From Salinivibrio sp. ES.052 (GTDB taxonomy: Bacteria; Pseudomonadota; Gammaproteobacteria; Enterobacterales; Vibrionaceae), in contig NZ_FSRI01000002.1 of assembly GCF_900141775.1 (NCBI RefSeq), forward strand, positions 208,501-272,500: a stretch of DNA of 64,000 bases. The letters are read 5' to 3'. Each line of letters starts with the position of its first letter. The first letter of the stretch is position 1. Positions 27,810 through 37,932 of the stretch are shown here, piece after piece. Position numbers and translations under genes: made by a program. Below the pieces are notes generated by a model that did not search any database, was not told where the DNA came from, and was given only the letters and a program-made list of their open reading frames with translations.

Positions 27810-28030
27810 ATAAAACGTCCTCTTTATTTGGGGTTAGCTGCCATTCTGACCAGCAGCACGTTGGTTTTCAAGCGAATCACGCCGACTATATCCTCCAATG
27901 CCGAGTCTTGTACCGAATTTATGACAAGTATCATTATTGAATTGTTGATCGGAATGCGATCGCAGTGACTGTTTTTAGTACGCAAGCCCGCTAGACTGCG
28001 ATGACAACCTGATAAAAAAAGGATAACCCT

Positions 28031-28456
28031 ATGTCATACAAGCATATTTTAGTTGCCGTTGACCTGTCTGATGACAGTGAACGACTATTGAAAAAAGCTG
28101 ACGCGTTGGCCACAGCGGTAGGAGCGAAGTTGTCGTTGGTGCATATCGACGTCAATTACGCCGAGCTCTACACCGGGCTCATCGACATTAACTTGGTCGA
28201 GTCGCGTAACCGTGTGATTGAAGAGGCGCAGCAAAAGCTTAATCAACTGGCCAGTGACGCGCAAAGCCCAGTGACGCATACCTTAGTCAGCAGCGGCGAT
28301 TTGGCCGAAGAAATCACGGAGTCGATTCAAAATATGGGGATTGATCTGGTCGTTGTCGGCCACCACCAAGATTTTTGGAGCTCGTTGCTCTCCTCCACCA
28401 AGCAGTTACTCAATAAAACACCGGTCGATCTGTTGATGGTACCTATCCGAGACTAG
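28031..28456 (+). CDS. uspA: Universal stress protein A
   Basis: A 141-aa cytoplasmic stress protein. It begins YKHILVAVDLSDDSERLLKKA and ends with VVVGHHQDFWSSLLSSTKQLL, nearly identical in pattern to E. coli UspA and lacking the G-x2-G-x9-G(S/T) ATP-binding loop, so it is of the non-ATP-binding type. It is induced by growth arrest in relatives. Divergent from ftnA, which keeps the uspA/uspB neighbourhood seen in E. coli. Confidence 0.95.
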   Translation: MSYKHILVAVDLSDDSERLLKKADALATAVGAKLSLVHIDVNYAELYTGLIDINLVESRNRVIEEAQQKLNQLASDAQSPVTHTLVSSGDLAEEITESIQNMGIDLVVVGHHQDFWSSLLSSTKQLLNKTPVDLLMVPIRD

Positions 28457-28478
28457 CCGTGCCGCCTTATTTCCTCGC

Positions 28479-28503
28479 GAAGGCGGTGATTCCGCCTTCT
28501 TGC
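28479..28503 (+). terminator. Likely uspA terminator
   Basis: Perfect 8-bp stem GAAGGCGG / CCGCCTTC with a TGATT loop, then only TT before mixed sequence. The weak T-run lowers confidence. Confidence 0.5.
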
Positions 28504-28607
28504 TGCCATCATCGCTTTCTCTCTTATCCACACAAGACGAACCGATTGCGCCCCCGCGATGAAACGGTACACTGCCCTTTTACCACTTTATCGAAGGAAC
28601 CGAATTC

Positions 28608-29489
28608 ATGGGGTATCTTAGCGGCGTCACACTGCTGTGGGCCTTTTCATTTAGTTTGATTGGCGTGTATCTCGCTGGCCAAGTAGACAGTTATTTTTCT
28701 GTGCTGATGCGCATTGTATTGGCAGGGCTGGTGTTTTTACCGTTTTTGCGCCCTCGCCAAGTGCGCCCCGCGTTTGCCGCTAAATTGATGCTGGTCGGCG
28801 CATTTCAACTCGGCATTATGTACTGCTTTTTCTATCAATCCTTTTTATTTTTGTCGGTGCCAGAAGTGCTGCTGTTTACCGTCTTTACCCCGCTTTACGT
28901 CACCTTGATTTATGATTTGCTAAAACGCCAGTTCAGCGTCTGGTATCTGGTTACTGCCGCCATTGCGGTGCTCGGTGCCGTAGTGATCCGCTATGCGACT
29001 ATCAATCCTGATTTTTTAATCGGCTTTTTGGTAGTGCAAGGCGCGAACCTTTGCTTTGCCATTGGCCAGGTGGGCTATAAGTATCTGCTCGAGAAAGAGC
29101 CAGCGCCGCTGCCTCAACATGCGGTATTCGGTTGGTTTTATCTCGGCGCCTTAGTGGTGGGCGTGTTGGCTTTCGCACTGCTGGGCAACAGCGACAAGCT
29201 GCCTTCTACACCAACCCAGTGGGGTGTATTAATCTATCTAGGCACTATCGCCTCTGGGCTGGGGTATTTCTTTTGGAATAAGGGCGCCACCCTAGTCAAT
29301 GCGGGCGCGCTCGCAGTGATGAACAACGCCTTAATTCCAGTAGGGATTGTGGTCAATGTACTGATTTGGAACCGCGATGCGGATCTCATGCCATTACTCA
29401 GCGGCGGCGTGCTGATCCTCGCCGCACTTTGGTTTAACCAAACGTGGGTGAAACGCCGCGTTGCCGCCCAACGGGGTGCCGCCCAATGA
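28608..29489 (+). CDS. EamA/DMT-family transporter
   Basis: A 293-aa inner-membrane protein with ten predicted helices in two EamA repeats. The first repeat starts LLWAFSFSLIGVYLAGQVDSYFSVLMRIVLAG, and the second includes YLGTIASGLGYFFWNKGATLVNAG. Members carry small metabolites such as amino acids or carboxylates, and YigM, which in E. coli neighbours pldB-yigL, is a biotin transporter of this size. That identity is only a possibility here. GAAGGA precedes the ATG. Confidence 0.82.
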   Translation: MGYLSGVTLLWAFSFSLIGVYLAGQVDSYFSVLMRIVLAGLVFLPFLRPRQVRPAFAAKLMLVGAFQLGIMYCFFYQSFLFLSVPEVLLFTVFTPLYVTLIYDLLKRQFSVWYLVTAAIAVLGAVVIRYATINPDFLIGFLVVQGANLCFAIGQVGYKYLLEKEPAPLPQHAVFGWFYLGALVVGVLAFALLGNSDKLPSTPTQWGVLIYLGTIASGLGYFFWNKGATLVNAGALAVMNNALIPVGIVVNVLIWNRDADLMPLLSGGVLILAALWFNQTWVKRRVAAQRGAAQ

Positions 29490-29521
29490 GATATGACCAA
29501 CGACCTCAGTAACAGCCGATC

Positions 29522-29549
29522 AAAAAAGGCAGGGGATTCCCTGCCTTTT
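29522..29549. terminator. Bidirectional terminator between DMT transporter gene and fre
   Basis: Perfect stem AAAAGGCAGGG / CCCTGCCTTTT with a GATT loop; A-run on one side and T-run on the other. Confidence 0.9.
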
Positions 29550-29573
29550 ACGATTCCGGCATCAGCGACGTCG

Positions 29574-30290
29574 TTAGATAAATGCAAACGCGTCCGAGTA
29601 GAGGTGATCCCGACTCACGCCACGCTCTTTACAGAACATATCGCGCGCCACACCGGCCATTTCAAAGCGGCCAGCGATGTAGATGTCATAAGCGCCGAGG
29701 CTGACAAAATCTTCCATCACCGCTTCTAACACATTACCCACTTTGCCGCGCCACTCGCCTTCTGCTTGCTCAACCACTGGCATAAAGGTGATGTTCGTGT
29801 GTTGCTCAGCCAATGCTTGCATTTCGTCATGCGCATAGAGCTGACACGGCGTACGTGCGCCCCAATAAATAAAGATCGGCGACTGTATCTTCTGGCTAAT
29901 ACAGTGGTCTACCATGCTTCGCACGTAAGAAAAACCCGTACCGCCGGCAATCAAAAGCAGCGGACGCTCGCTATCGCGCAGCCACGCATCGCCATCAGGC
30001 TCAGTAATTTCGAATCCGGCGTCACCACTTTTCCGCAACGTTTTCGCTTTTTCGACCACTTCTAATGCAAAGGGGTTTTCATCCGCCGCCCCCACATGGA
30101 GCTCTAACTCTGCACCAGCTTTACGGCTTGGACTGCTCGCGATCGAGAAAGGACGTTTATCTTTTTCGCCCATCACTGCCATCACGTACTGTCCAGGTTG
30201 ATAACTCACCGCTTGCTGCGGTTTCAGCACAATGCGGTAGGTGTGACACGCCAACGACTCAACGGCGGTCACTTCACATAGTATCGACAT
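29574..30290 (-). CDS. fre: NAD(P)H-flavin reductase
   Basis: A 238-aa flavin reductase (Fre/LuxG family) that uses NAD(P)H to reduce free FMN/FAD. The flavin-binding motif is RPFSIASSP, and the nucleotide site is [15 protein letters not shown] with the terminal [15 protein letters not shown]. In E. coli fre lies next to ubiD, and the same neighbour is present here 148 bp upstream on the same strand. The gap contains no gene. Confidence 0.94.
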   Translation of the reverse strand: MSILCEVTAVESLACHTYRIVLKPQQAVSYQPGQYVMAVMGEKDKRPFSIASSPSRKAGAELELHVGAADENPFALEVVEKAKTLRKSGDAGFEITEPDGDAWLRDSERPLLLIAGGTGFSYVRSMVDHCISQKIQSPIFIYWGARTPCQLYAHDEMQALAEQHTNITFMPVVEQAEGEWRGKVGNVLEAVMEDFVSLGAYDIYIAGRFEMAGVARDMFCKERGVSRDHLYSDAFAFI

Positions 30291-30438
30291 TCTGTTCCTC
30301 TGTTCGTTTTGCTACAGCCGATGAGGTTAATGAAGGTGACACGCATGTCACCTTTGGCTGTATTTTATCGTTGGTGTTGGCTGTTCGCACCTATGACTCA
30401 GGGCCAACGCTCAGTTCGTTTTACACGTGTGCAATACG

Positions 30439-31908
30439 CTACGTTAATATGCCTAATTCCTCCCACATGGCGTCGACTCGCGCCACCACGTCAGGATCTT
30501 TGGCTATCGGGGTCCCCCACTCACGGTCGGTCTCACCTTGCCATTTATTGGTGGCATCTAGGCCCATTTTCGAACCCACACCCACCACTGGCGAGGCAAA
30601 ATCAAGCGAGTCAATCGGTGTATTCTCTACCATTACAGTATCGCGCGCTGGATCCATACGTGTCGTGATCGCCCAAATGACGTCATTCCAATCACGCGCA
30701 TTGACATCATCGTCACACACTATCACAAACTTGGTATACATGAACTGACGCAAGAAAGACCATACTCCCATCATCACCCGTTTGGCATGCCCAGGATATT
30801 GCTTTTTCATGGTGACTACCGCCATGCGATACGAGCACCCTTCTGGCGGCAAGTAGAAGTCGACGATCTCTGGGAACTGCTTTTGCAAGATAGGCACAAA
30901 CACTTCGTTTAACGCCACCCCAAGTACTGCTGGCTCATCCGGTGGACGACCGGTGTAAGTGCTGTGGTAAATCGGTTTTTTACGCATGGTCAGGTGGGTC
31001 ACGGTAAACACGTGATGCCGCTCAACCTCATTGTAGTAGCCAGTATGGTCACCGTAAGGCCCCTCATCGGCGTACTCGTTAGGGTCAATATAGCCTTCCA
31101 TCACGATTTCGGCACTCGCCGGCACATCCAAATCGTTGCTAATGCTCTTTGCTACCTCGGTTTTACTGCCACGCAGCAAGCCGGCAAACGCATATTCGGA
31201 CAGGGTATCTGGCACGGGGGTAACAGCACCTAAAATCGTGGCTGGATCGGCACCATACGCCACTGTGACCGGAAAAGGCTCACCAGGATGGGTTTGCATC
31301 CAATCATGCAAGTCTAACGCGCCGCCGCGATGAGCCAGCCAACGCATGATCACTTTATTTTTGCCGATTTTTTGCTGGCGATAAATACCCAGGTTTTGCC
31401 GCTTTTTGTTGGGCCCGCGCGTAATGGTCAATCCCCACGTGAGCAAGGGTGCCACATCCCCGGACCAGCAGCGCATCACTGGGATGGTATCCAGATCAAC
31501 TTCATCGCCGCTCAGCACCACCTCTTGGCAACGCGGGCGCCGCACGGTTTTCGCGGGCATGTTGAGCACTTGACGAAACACGGGTAGTTTATCGAGCGCA
31601 TCTCGGAAACCTTTGGGCGGCTCAGGCTCTTTCAGGTAGGCAAGCAGTTTACCGACCTCACGCAGTTCAAGCACATCGTCACGTCCCATACCCAGGGCAA
31701 CACGCTTAGGGGTGCCAAACAAGTTCGCCAGTACTGGCATGTCATAACCCACCGGGTTTTCGAATAAAAGCGCGGGGCCACCCGCCCGTAAAGTGCGATC
31801 GCAAATCTCGGTCATCTCAAGATCAGGATCAACCGGCTGGGCAATGCGTTTTAGCTCGCCTTGAGCTTCAAGGTAATCAATAAAATCACGCAAATCGGAA
31901 AGTTTCAT
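30439..31908 (-). CDS. ubiD: 4-hydroxy-3-polyprenylbenzoate decarboxylase
   Basis: A 489-aa prenylated-FMN-dependent decarboxylase of ubiquinone synthesis. Typical blocks are [48 protein letters not shown], and the active-site region [23 protein letters not shown] containing the catalytic acidic residues. It needs prenyl-FMN from UbiX, which is not in this window. ubiD is followed by fre as in E. coli. Confidence 0.96.
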   Translation of the reverse strand: MKLSDLRDFIDYLEAQGELKRIAQPVDPDLEMTEICDRTLRAGGPALLFENPVGYDMPVLANLFGTPKRVALGMGRDDVLELREVGKLLAYLKEPEPPKGFRDALDKLPVFRQVLNMPAKTVRRPRCQEVVLSGDEVDLDTIPVMRCWSGDVAPLLTWGLTITRGPNKKRQNLGIYRQQKIGKNKVIMRWLAHRGGALDLHDWMQTHPGEPFPVTVAYGADPATILGAVTPVPDTLSEYAFAGLLRGSKTEVAKSISNDLDVPASAEIVMEGYIDPNEYADEGPYGDHTGYYNEVERHHVFTVTHLTMRKKPIYHSTYTGRPPDEPAVLGVALNEVFVPILQKQFPEIVDFYLPPEGCSYRMAVVTMKKQYPGHAKRVMMGVWSFLRQFMYTKFVIVCDDDVNARDWNDVIWAITTRMDPARDTVMVENTPIDSLDFASPVVGVGSKMGLDATNKWQGETDREWGTPIAKDPDVVARVDAMWEELGILT

Positions 31909-31983
31909 ATCAGGCTCAACGGGTTAATGGGATGCCTCTATGATACCAAGTAAACCGGTATCCGGATCGATAAAGGCTCGACA

Positions 31984-33003
31984 TTAGCGCGACGGCAACG
32001 CAGATGCAATGTGCTGTTGGCCAAGCGGCCCGAGCTGGTCTTGTAACCCGCTCAACCAATCCCCCTTGCCCGCATCCACCAGCAACTGCGCCACTTCGTT
32101 GCCTTGTCGCAACGACAATTGTGTCAGAAGAAAATCCGCGACAGGCGCAGGCAGCGGCGACAAGTTGGCCATCTGGCGAATCGCAGGTCCACGTAACGAG
32201 GGGTTATCGGCGGCGGCCATCATCTGTTGCAGTGCAAAGGGCTCTGCACCGCGCTCACGCAGTGCATGCAAGGTGGAAAGACTGTACTTATCCGTGCCTC
32301 GGCGCCACAACCGCTGATAAAGTGCGACACGCTCAGTGGCTTGTGCCAGCGCCGCGAGAATGGCGTTGTCCGGCATCCACATCAAGGTCGGGTCATTGAG
32401 GTACTGGTCGACCAAATAGGTCAAACCATCGACATCATAATCGGCAATCATAGTGACTAATGCATCACGGCGTTGGCGATAATCCGGCCGATCAGGGTCA
32501 ACCCAATCCGCTATCACTAACTGACGATAACTCAATAGCATGCCGAGTTCTTGGGTCAATTGTTGCTGACGGTACCGATTAAGCTGCTTGCGCGCCGCCG
32601 CCGCATAGTGAAATGCTGGCGTGGTCACCCAGTAACCATCTTGTTGATGACGCAGGAGAAAGTGTGGTTGCTGCTGACTTAAGGTGGCGAGATAATCGCG
32701 CCACTTATCGTTATCAAGCCGCAAAGGGGAGGATAGCAGTCGGTATAAGGTCGCCTCACGCGTCAGCGGAGGAAGCTGGAGGATGTGCGACTCAAGCGCC
32801 TTGATATCGCCACTGGCTTGAAGGGTAAACGCGGTACGCATTGCGTCAGCGGTGCTCGCTTTATCTAACACTTTCTCGATAAAAGGCTGCGCCACAATTT
32901 GTCCGTCCGCGGCTGGCTCGTTGGATGCCAACACACAGGGGGAAATCACGCCTATAATCCCTAGGCATACCCCTAATAGCTTGATGCGAAAACGTCTTGC
33001 CAT
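31984..33003 (-). CDS. Exported helical protein of unknown function
   Basis: A 339-aa protein with a signal peptide (basic MARRFRIKLL, then a hydrophobic stretch, ending ...PCVLASN near residue 27). The rest is mostly helical, rich in Leu, Ala and Gln, with repeated short helices (FALQQMMAAADNPSLRGPAIRQMANLS) that look like HEAT or TPR-like repeats. No catalytic motif is seen. The start at 33003 follows AGGA; an upstream extension lacks a good site. It lies between rho's terminator and ubiD, on the same strand as both. Confidence 0.7.
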   Translation of the reverse strand: MARRFRIKLLGVCLGIIGVISPCVLASNEPAADGQIVAQPFIEKVLDKASTADAMRTAFTLQASGDIKALESHILQLPPLTREATLYRLLSSPLRLDNDKWRDYLATLSQQQPHFLLRHQQDGYWVTTPAFHYAAAARKQLNRYRQQQLTQELGMLLSYRQLVIADWVDPDRPDYRQRRDALVTMIADYDVDGLTYLVDQYLNDPTLMWMPDNAILAALAQATERVALYQRLWRRGTDKYSLSTLHALRERGAEPFALQQMMAAADNPSLRGPAIRQMANLSPLPAPVADFLLTQLSLRQGNEVAQLLVDAGKGDWLSGLQDQLGPLGQQHIASALPSR

Positions 33004-33092
33004 CCGTTGCAATCCTATCTTCAGTGTTACGCGTCCTGCGTCACCTTTTCTTGGTAACGATGATTGTGCGAGCTCGCTATGTTTTGGGCAAT

Positions 33093-33120
33093 AAAAAAGC
33101 ACTGCGAATGCGCAGTGCTT
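33093..33120 (-). terminator. rho terminator
   Basis: Perfect 10-bp stem AAGCACTGCG / CGCAGTGCTT, AATG loop, with a T-run on the minus strand, 20 bp after the rho stop. Confidence 0.92.
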
Positions 33121-33139
33121 AACATTATTCCGTTATCGA

Positions 33140-34405
33140 TTACGAGTTTTGCCGACGCATCGCATCAAAGAACTCATTGTTGGTTTTGGACATCGCCAAT
33201 TTACCAATCAAAAACTCCATTCCTTCAAACTCGCCCATAGGATGCATGATCTTTCTAAGAATCCACATCTTCTGGAGTTCGTCCGGTTTGGTCAGTAGTT
33301 CTTCACGGCGAGTACCTGAGCGGGTGAAGTCGATGGCAGGGAAAACACGTTTTTCAGCAATTTTACGTGACAGGTGCAGTTCCATGTTCCCTGTCCCTTT
33401 AAATTCTTCGTAAATCACTTCATCCATCTTCGAGCCGGTGTCCACCAATGCAGTAGCAATGATGGTCAGGCTGCCGCCTTCTTCTACATTACGCGCCGCA
33501 CCAAAGAAACGCTTGGGACGGTGCAATGCGTTGGCGTCGACACCACCGGTCAATACTTTACCCGATGACGGCACCACCGTGTTATAAGCGCGAGCTAAGC
33601 GCGTGATCGAATCCAATAAGATCACTACGTCTTTTTTATGCTCAACCAGGCGTTTTGCCTTCTCAATCACCATTTCGGCAACTTGGACGTGGCGGTTAGC
33701 CGGCTCATCGAAGGTTGAGGCAACCACCTCACCTTGCACCAAGCGCTGCATCTCAGTCACTTCCTCTGGACGCTCATCGATCAGAAGCACCATCAGCTCA
33801 CAATCAGGATGGTTAAACGCGATGCTTTGTGCAATGTTTTGCAGCAGCATGGTTTTACCGGCTTTTGGCGGCGCCACAATCAAACCACGTTGGCCTTTAC
33901 CAATGGGGGATGCTAAATCGAGTACACGGGCGGTGATGTCTTCTGTGGAACCATTTCCACGCTCCATCACCATCCGCTCGCTGGCGTGCAAAGGGGTTAA
34001 GTTTTCGAAGAGGATTTTACTGCGGGCGTTATCGGGTTTGTCGCTGTTGACTTGATTGACTTTCAACAGCGCGAAGTAACGCTCGCCATCTTTCGGTGGT
34101 CGAATTTTACCCGCGATAGTATCGCCTGTACGCAGGTTAAAACGCCGGATTTGGCTTGGCGAGACATAAATATCATCAGGGCCGGCCAAATACGAGCTGT
34201 CTGCGCTACGCAAGAAGCCAAACCCGTCTTGAAGGATTTCCAGCGCGCCATTGCCGAAAATGTCTTCACCGCTTTTGGCGTGCTGTTTGAGGATCGAGAA
34301 AATAATGTCCTGCTTACGCAAGCGAGCCAGGTTTTCAAGTCCCATGCTTTCGCCAAGCGCAACCAGCGTCGAGACGGGTTGAGTCTTCAGTTCGGTAAGA
34401 TTCAT
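33140..34405 (-). CDS. rho: Transcription termination factor Rho
   Basis: The 421-aa hexameric RNA helicase that ends transcription. It has the N-terminal [14 protein letters not shown] block and the RNA-binding cold-shock-like domain ([31 protein letters not shown]). The ATPase has Walker [12 protein letters not shown] and Walker [17 protein letters not shown], and the secondary RNA site lies in the Q-loop [20 protein letters not shown]. The ATG at 34405 matches the known N-terminus; a TTG eight codons upstream is less likely. The 180-bp leader after trxA could hold the autoregulated Rho leader. Confidence 0.97.
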   Translation of the reverse strand: MNLTELKTQPVSTLVALGESMGLENLARLRKQDIIFSILKQHAKSGEDIFGNGALEILQDGFGFLRSADSSYLAGPDDIYVSPSQIRRFNLRTGDTIAGKIRPPKDGERYFALLKVNQVNSDKPDNARSKILFENLTPLHASERMVMERGNGSTEDITARVLDLASPIGKGQRGLIVAPPKAGKTMLLQNIAQSIAFNHPDCELMVLLIDERPEEVTEMQRLVQGEVVASTFDEPANRHVQVAEMVIEKAKRLVEHKKDVVILLDSITRLARAYNTVVPSSGKVLTGGVDANALHRPKRFFGAARNVEEGGSLTIIATALVDTGSKMDEVIYEEFKGTGNMELHLSRKIAEKRVFPAIDFTRSGTRREELLTKPDELQKMWILRKIMHPMGEFEGMEFLIGKLAMSKTNNEFFDAMRRQNS

Positions 34406-34547
34406 ATTGGTGAGTGTCTTGTTTGTCAAAGTTGAGGTCTGAAATTAGTTAGCGTGTCGAGACCAGTGGCATGTTCGAGAGATGAACAGAAGTACAAATT
34501 CCGTGCAATAAGGTAGCACCTAAATGGGATATCGTCTAGTTGACAGA

Positions 34548-34579
34548 AAAACAACCGCCGCTGAGAGGCAGCGACGGTT
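34548..34579 (-). terminator. trxA terminator
   Basis: AACCG-c-CGCTG pairs with CAGCG-a-CGGTT (34553-34563 and 34569-34579) around AGAGG; GTTTTTC follows on the minus strand. It lies 10 bp past the trxA stop. Confidence 0.85.
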
Positions 34580-34588
34580 ACTTTAACA

Positions 34589-34915
34589 CTATAGGTTAGC
34601 GTCAAGAAACTCTTTAAGTTGAGTTTTTGATACAGCCCCAACCTTGGTTGCTGCCACACTGCCATCTTTAAACAATAGCAGCGTTGGGATACCACGGATG
34701 CCGAACTTAGGCGGTGTACCTGCGTTCTGGTCAATGTTCAGTTTTCCGATGGTGACTTTGCCTGTGTATTCTTCGGCGATTTCGTCAAGGATCGGTGCGA
34801 TCATTTTACATGGCCCGCACCATTCTGCCCAAAAATCAACCAAGACAGGCCCTGCAGCTTTTAGAACGTCTGCCTCAAAGCTGTCGTCGGTTAGCTGCAT
34901 AATTTTGTCGCTCAT
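34589..34915 (-). CDS. trxA: Thioredoxin 1
   Basis: A 108-aa thioredoxin with the active site WCGPCK (Cys33 and Cys36) and the cis-proline loop GIPTLL (Pro77). It reduces disulfides in ribonucleotide reductase, methionine sulfoxide reductase and others. Divergent from rhlB across a 112-bp region that holds both promoters. rho follows it on the same strand. Confidence 0.97.
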   Translation of the reverse strand: MSDKIMQLTDDSFEADVLKAAGPVLVDFWAEWCGPCKMIAPILDEIAEEYTGKVTIGKLNIDQNAGTPPKFGIRGIPTLLLFKDGSVAATKVGAVSKTQLKEFLDANL

Positions 34916-35027
34916 CTTCTACTCCAATACATGTTTTTGTTACTGGCTAAATAGCGACCAGTAAATTATGGGACTATTTGACTGGATTCGCTTCCGTATT
35001 GCAAGCCTAAGCTGATATTCTATCCGG

Positions 35028-36320
35028 ATGAAAATGACGCATATCACAGAGCAGAAATTTGCCGAGCTCGGCTTGCACGCCGATGTTCTCAAGGGCTTGG
35101 ATGCCAAAGGGTTTACTCAATGTACCCCTATCCAGGCACTGGCATTGCCGGTCCTGCTCACCGGCCAAGACATTGCAGGACAGGCTCAAACAGGGACAGG
35201 CAAGACCCTGGCGTTCCTCGCTGCAACGTTTCATCACCTCCTTACGACCGACGCACCTTCGTCGCGTCAAAAGAATCAACCACGAGCCATTATATTAGCT
35301 CCTACGCGTGAATTAGCGATTCAGATCTATAATGATGCCGAGTCTTTGCTGGCCAATACGTCGATCACAGCCGGATTGGCGTATGGTGGCGAAGGTTACG
35401 AGAAGCAGCAGCAAACGCTGGAACAAGGCATTGATGTGTTAATCGGCACCTGTGGCCGCATTATCGACTTTCATAAAAAGAAAGTGATTGATTTACACAG
35501 TATTCAAGCGGTGGTGTTGGATGAAGCCGATCGTATGTTTGACTTGGGCTTTATCAAAGACATTCGTTTTCTGTTTAACCGTATGCCTGCACCCAATCAA
35601 CGCTTAAACATGCTGTTCTCCGCTACCTTATCGTACCGCGTACAAGAGTTGGCCTTTGAGCATATGACCAACCCTGAACATGTGGTGGTCGAGCCAGAGC
35701 AAATTACCGGGCATCGCATCAAGGAAGAGCTGTTCCAGCCATCTAATAAAGAAAAGATGCCGCTGCTCCAAACACTGATCGAAGAAGATTGGCCTGAACG
35801 CGCGATCATCTTTGCCAATACCAAGCATCGCTGCGAATCGATTTGGGCACATCTCGCGGCCGATAATCATCGTGTGGGCTTGCTGACCGGTGACGTCCCA
35901 CAGAAAAAACGGGTTAAAATTCTAGAACAGTTTACTAACGGCGAACTGGATTTGCTTGTCGCTACCGATGTGGCAGCACGTGGATTACATATTCCTTTGG
36001 TTACGCACGTTTTCAATTATGACCTCCCCGATGATGCGCAAGACTATGTTCATCGCATTGGTCGTACTGGGCGTGCCGGTGCGAGTGGCAGCTCCATCAG
36101 CTTTGCCTGCGAAGAATATGCGGTTAACTTGCCAGCAATTGAAGAGTATATCGAGCATAGTATTCCGGTGAGCGAGTTTGATAGAAACGCCTTGTTGCAG
36201 GATCTGCCGCCGCCGAAGAAAATAGCGAAACGCCCAAATACTCAGCGTCGCAGCAGCACCAACAAAGGCGGCGGAAATAATCGCAACCGCCAACGTCGTC
36301 GACCCCAAAAGTCGGCATAA
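35028..36320 (+). CDS. rhlB: ATP-dependent RNA helicase RhlB
   Basis: A 430-aa DEAD-box helicase, part of the RNase E degradosome in enterobacteria. Motifs in order: Q motif [22 protein letters not shown], Ia [13 protein letters not shown] in [28 protein letters not shown] and [12 protein letters not shown]. The C-terminal 45 residues are basic and low in complexity ([20 protein letters not shown]). The first of two close ATGs is chosen; the second, two codons later, is equally possible. gppA follows. Confidence 0.96.
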   Translation: MKMTHITEQKFAELGLHADVLKGLDAKGFTQCTPIQALALPVLLTGQDIAGQAQTGTGKTLAFLAATFHHLLTTDAPSSRQKNQPRAIILAPTRELAIQIYNDAESLLANTSITAGLAYGGEGYEKQQQTLEQGIDVLIGTCGRIIDFHKKKVIDLHSIQAVVLDEADRMFDLGFIKDIRFLFNRMPAPNQRLNMLFSATLSYRVQELAFEHMTNPEHVVVEPEQITGHRIKEELFQPSNKEKMPLLQTLIEEDWPERAIIFANTKHRCESIWAHLAADNHRVGLLTGDVPQKKRVKILEQFTNGELDLLVATDVAARGLHIPLVTHVFNYDLPDDAQDYVHRIGRTGRAGASGSSISFACEEYAVNLPAIEEYIEHSIPVSEFDRNALLQDLPPPKKIAKRPNTQRRSSTNKGGGNNRNRQRRRPQKSA

Positions 36321-36351
36321 CCCTTAAGGCACGCATAGGTCAGAGCGCATC

Positions 36352-37866
36352 ATGAGTGGTCACGGAAATTTAACATCGACCCCGTCGCTGTACGCCGCGA
36401 TTGATTTAGGCTCCAACAGCTTTCACATGCTGGTGGTGCGCCAAGTGGCAGGCAGTGTGCAAACCCTCGCTAAAATTAAACGAAAAGTTCGCCTTGCCGC
36501 TGGGATGGACGATCAACAACAACTCAGTGACGACGCGATGCAACGTGGCTGGGATTGTTTAGCCCTCTTCGCCGAGCGATTGCAGGACTTTAATACTGAC
36601 AATATTCGCGTGGTCGCCACCGCCGCGCTGCGCCGTGCCAGTAACGCCGATGCGTTTTTAGCGAAAGCGAACGCTTTGCTCGGTCATCCGATTGAGATTA
36701 TCTCGGGGGAAGAAGAAGCCCGCACGATCTATCAAGGGGTCGCGCATACCTCTGGTGGGCCAGGGAAACGCTTGGTCGTCGACATTGGTGGCGCAAGTAC
36801 CGAACTGATCATTGGTGAGCAATTTGAGCCCTCCCTGCTACGTAGCCTCAATATGGGTTGTGTCACCTTTTTAGAAGACTATTTTGCCGATCGCGTACTC
36901 AACCAGTCTGCGTTCGATACTGCCATTGCCGGTGCCAAAGCCGAGTTAGCTCCTCTGATTGATCAATACCGCGCGCTCGGTTGGGATTGTTGTGTGGGCG
37001 CCAGCGGTACCGTGCAGGCGCTACAAGAGATCATGGTCACCCAGGGCATGGATGAGGTGATTACGCTCGATAAACTTCACCGCTTGCGCGATCAAGCCAT
37101 TGTCTGTGGGCAAATGGATGCGCTAGACATCGAAGGTTTGACCTTAGAACGGGCGCTGGTGTTTCCAAGCGGTTTATCGATCCTGATCGCTATTTTTGAA
37201 TGCTTGGAAGTGACCCGTATGACCTTGGCCGGTGGCGCCCTGCGGGAAGGCTTGGTGTATGAAATGATGACCGCGATGCGCCATAGCGACATTCGCGCGC
37301 GTACCATTGCTAGCATTCAATCACGCTATCAACTCGATGAAGCACACGGTATCAATGTCGCCGATACCGCACTGGAGCTGCTCACCCAGTGCCCCACTTC
37401 CTGGGTGCCTGAACCTGAAGCGCAAAGTTTGCTCCATGCCGCCGCCTGCGTGCATGAAATTGGTTTGAGCATTGGCTTTAAGCAAGATGGTGATCATGCC
37501 GCGTATTTGATCACACACCTCGACCTTCCCGGTTTTACCCGAGCACAGAAACAATTGGTCGCGACCTTGTTGCGCTACTACCGTGAGCAACTGATGCTCA
37601 TTGATGGCCAGCATGCGCTATCCACCACCAGTGCCAACCGCCTGTTGCGCTTGCTGCGGATTGCGGTGATCTTATGCCACCGCCGCGACAGCCGCGTCCG
37701 ACCGATGATCACCCTCACCACCGAGGAGGATGCACTGACGCTGAAGCTAGATACCACACTGTTTGATGCTAGCCCGCTATTACGTGCCGAACTTGAGCAA
37801 GAGGCATTGCGTCAATCAAGCCTTGGGTTGCCCCTAGTGGTGCTCACTGACGAGAGTCGTATCTAA
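36352..37866 (+). CDS. gppA: Guanosine-5'-triphosphate,3'-diphosphate pyrophosphatase
   Basis: A 504-aa exopolyphosphatase/GppA-family enzyme that turns pppGpp into ppGpp. The actin-like ATPase fold shows [15 protein letters not shown] (phosphate 1), [27 protein letters not shown] and [15 protein letters not shown]. The C-terminal third is an HD-like helical domain. It is 31 bp after rhlB, the E. coli order, and closes with a bidirectional terminator. Confidence 0.93.
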   Translation: MSGHGNLTSTPSLYAAIDLGSNSFHMLVVRQVAGSVQTLAKIKRKVRLAAGMDDQQQLSDDAMQRGWDCLALFAERLQDFNTDNIRVVATAALRRASNADAFLAKANALLGHPIEIISGEEEARTIYQGVAHTSGGPGKRLVVDIGGASTELIIGEQFEPSLLRSLNMGCVTFLEDYFADRVLNQSAFDTAIAGAKAELAPLIDQYRALGWDCCVGASGTVQALQEIMVTQGMDEVITLDKLHRLRDQAIVCGQMDALDIEGLTLERALVFPSGLSILIAIFECLEVTRMTLAGGALREGLVYEMMTAMRHSDIRARTIASIQSRYQLDEAHGINVADTALELLTQCPTSWVPEPEAQSLLHAAACVHEIGLSIGFKQDGDHAAYLITHLDLPGFTRAQKQLVATLLRYYREQLMLIDGQHALSTTSANRLLRLLRIAVILCHRRDSRVRPMITLTTEEDALTLKLDTTLFDASPLLRAELEQEALRQSSLGLPLVVLTDESRI

Positions 37867-37876
37867 CTGCGATGAA

Positions 37877-37914
37877 TAAAAAAGCCCGCACCAGTGATGA
37901 TGCGGGCTTTTTTT
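37877..37914. terminator. Bidirectional terminator between gppA and prlC
   Basis: AAAAAAGCCCGCA pairs with TGCGGGCTTTTTT around a 10-nt loop. It serves both convergent genes. Confidence 0.93.
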
Positions 37915-37932
37915 GTTGAAGACCTTACAATG

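Noticed and set aside
28031-28456. ATP-binding type universal stress protein
   Set aside because: The G-x2-G-x9-G(S/T) loop is absent; the sequence follows the non-ATP-binding UspA class.
34406-34547. Upstream TTG extension of Rho by eight codons
   Set aside because: Family N-termini start at MNLTELK, and the TTG has no better ribosome site. The region is more likely leader RNA.
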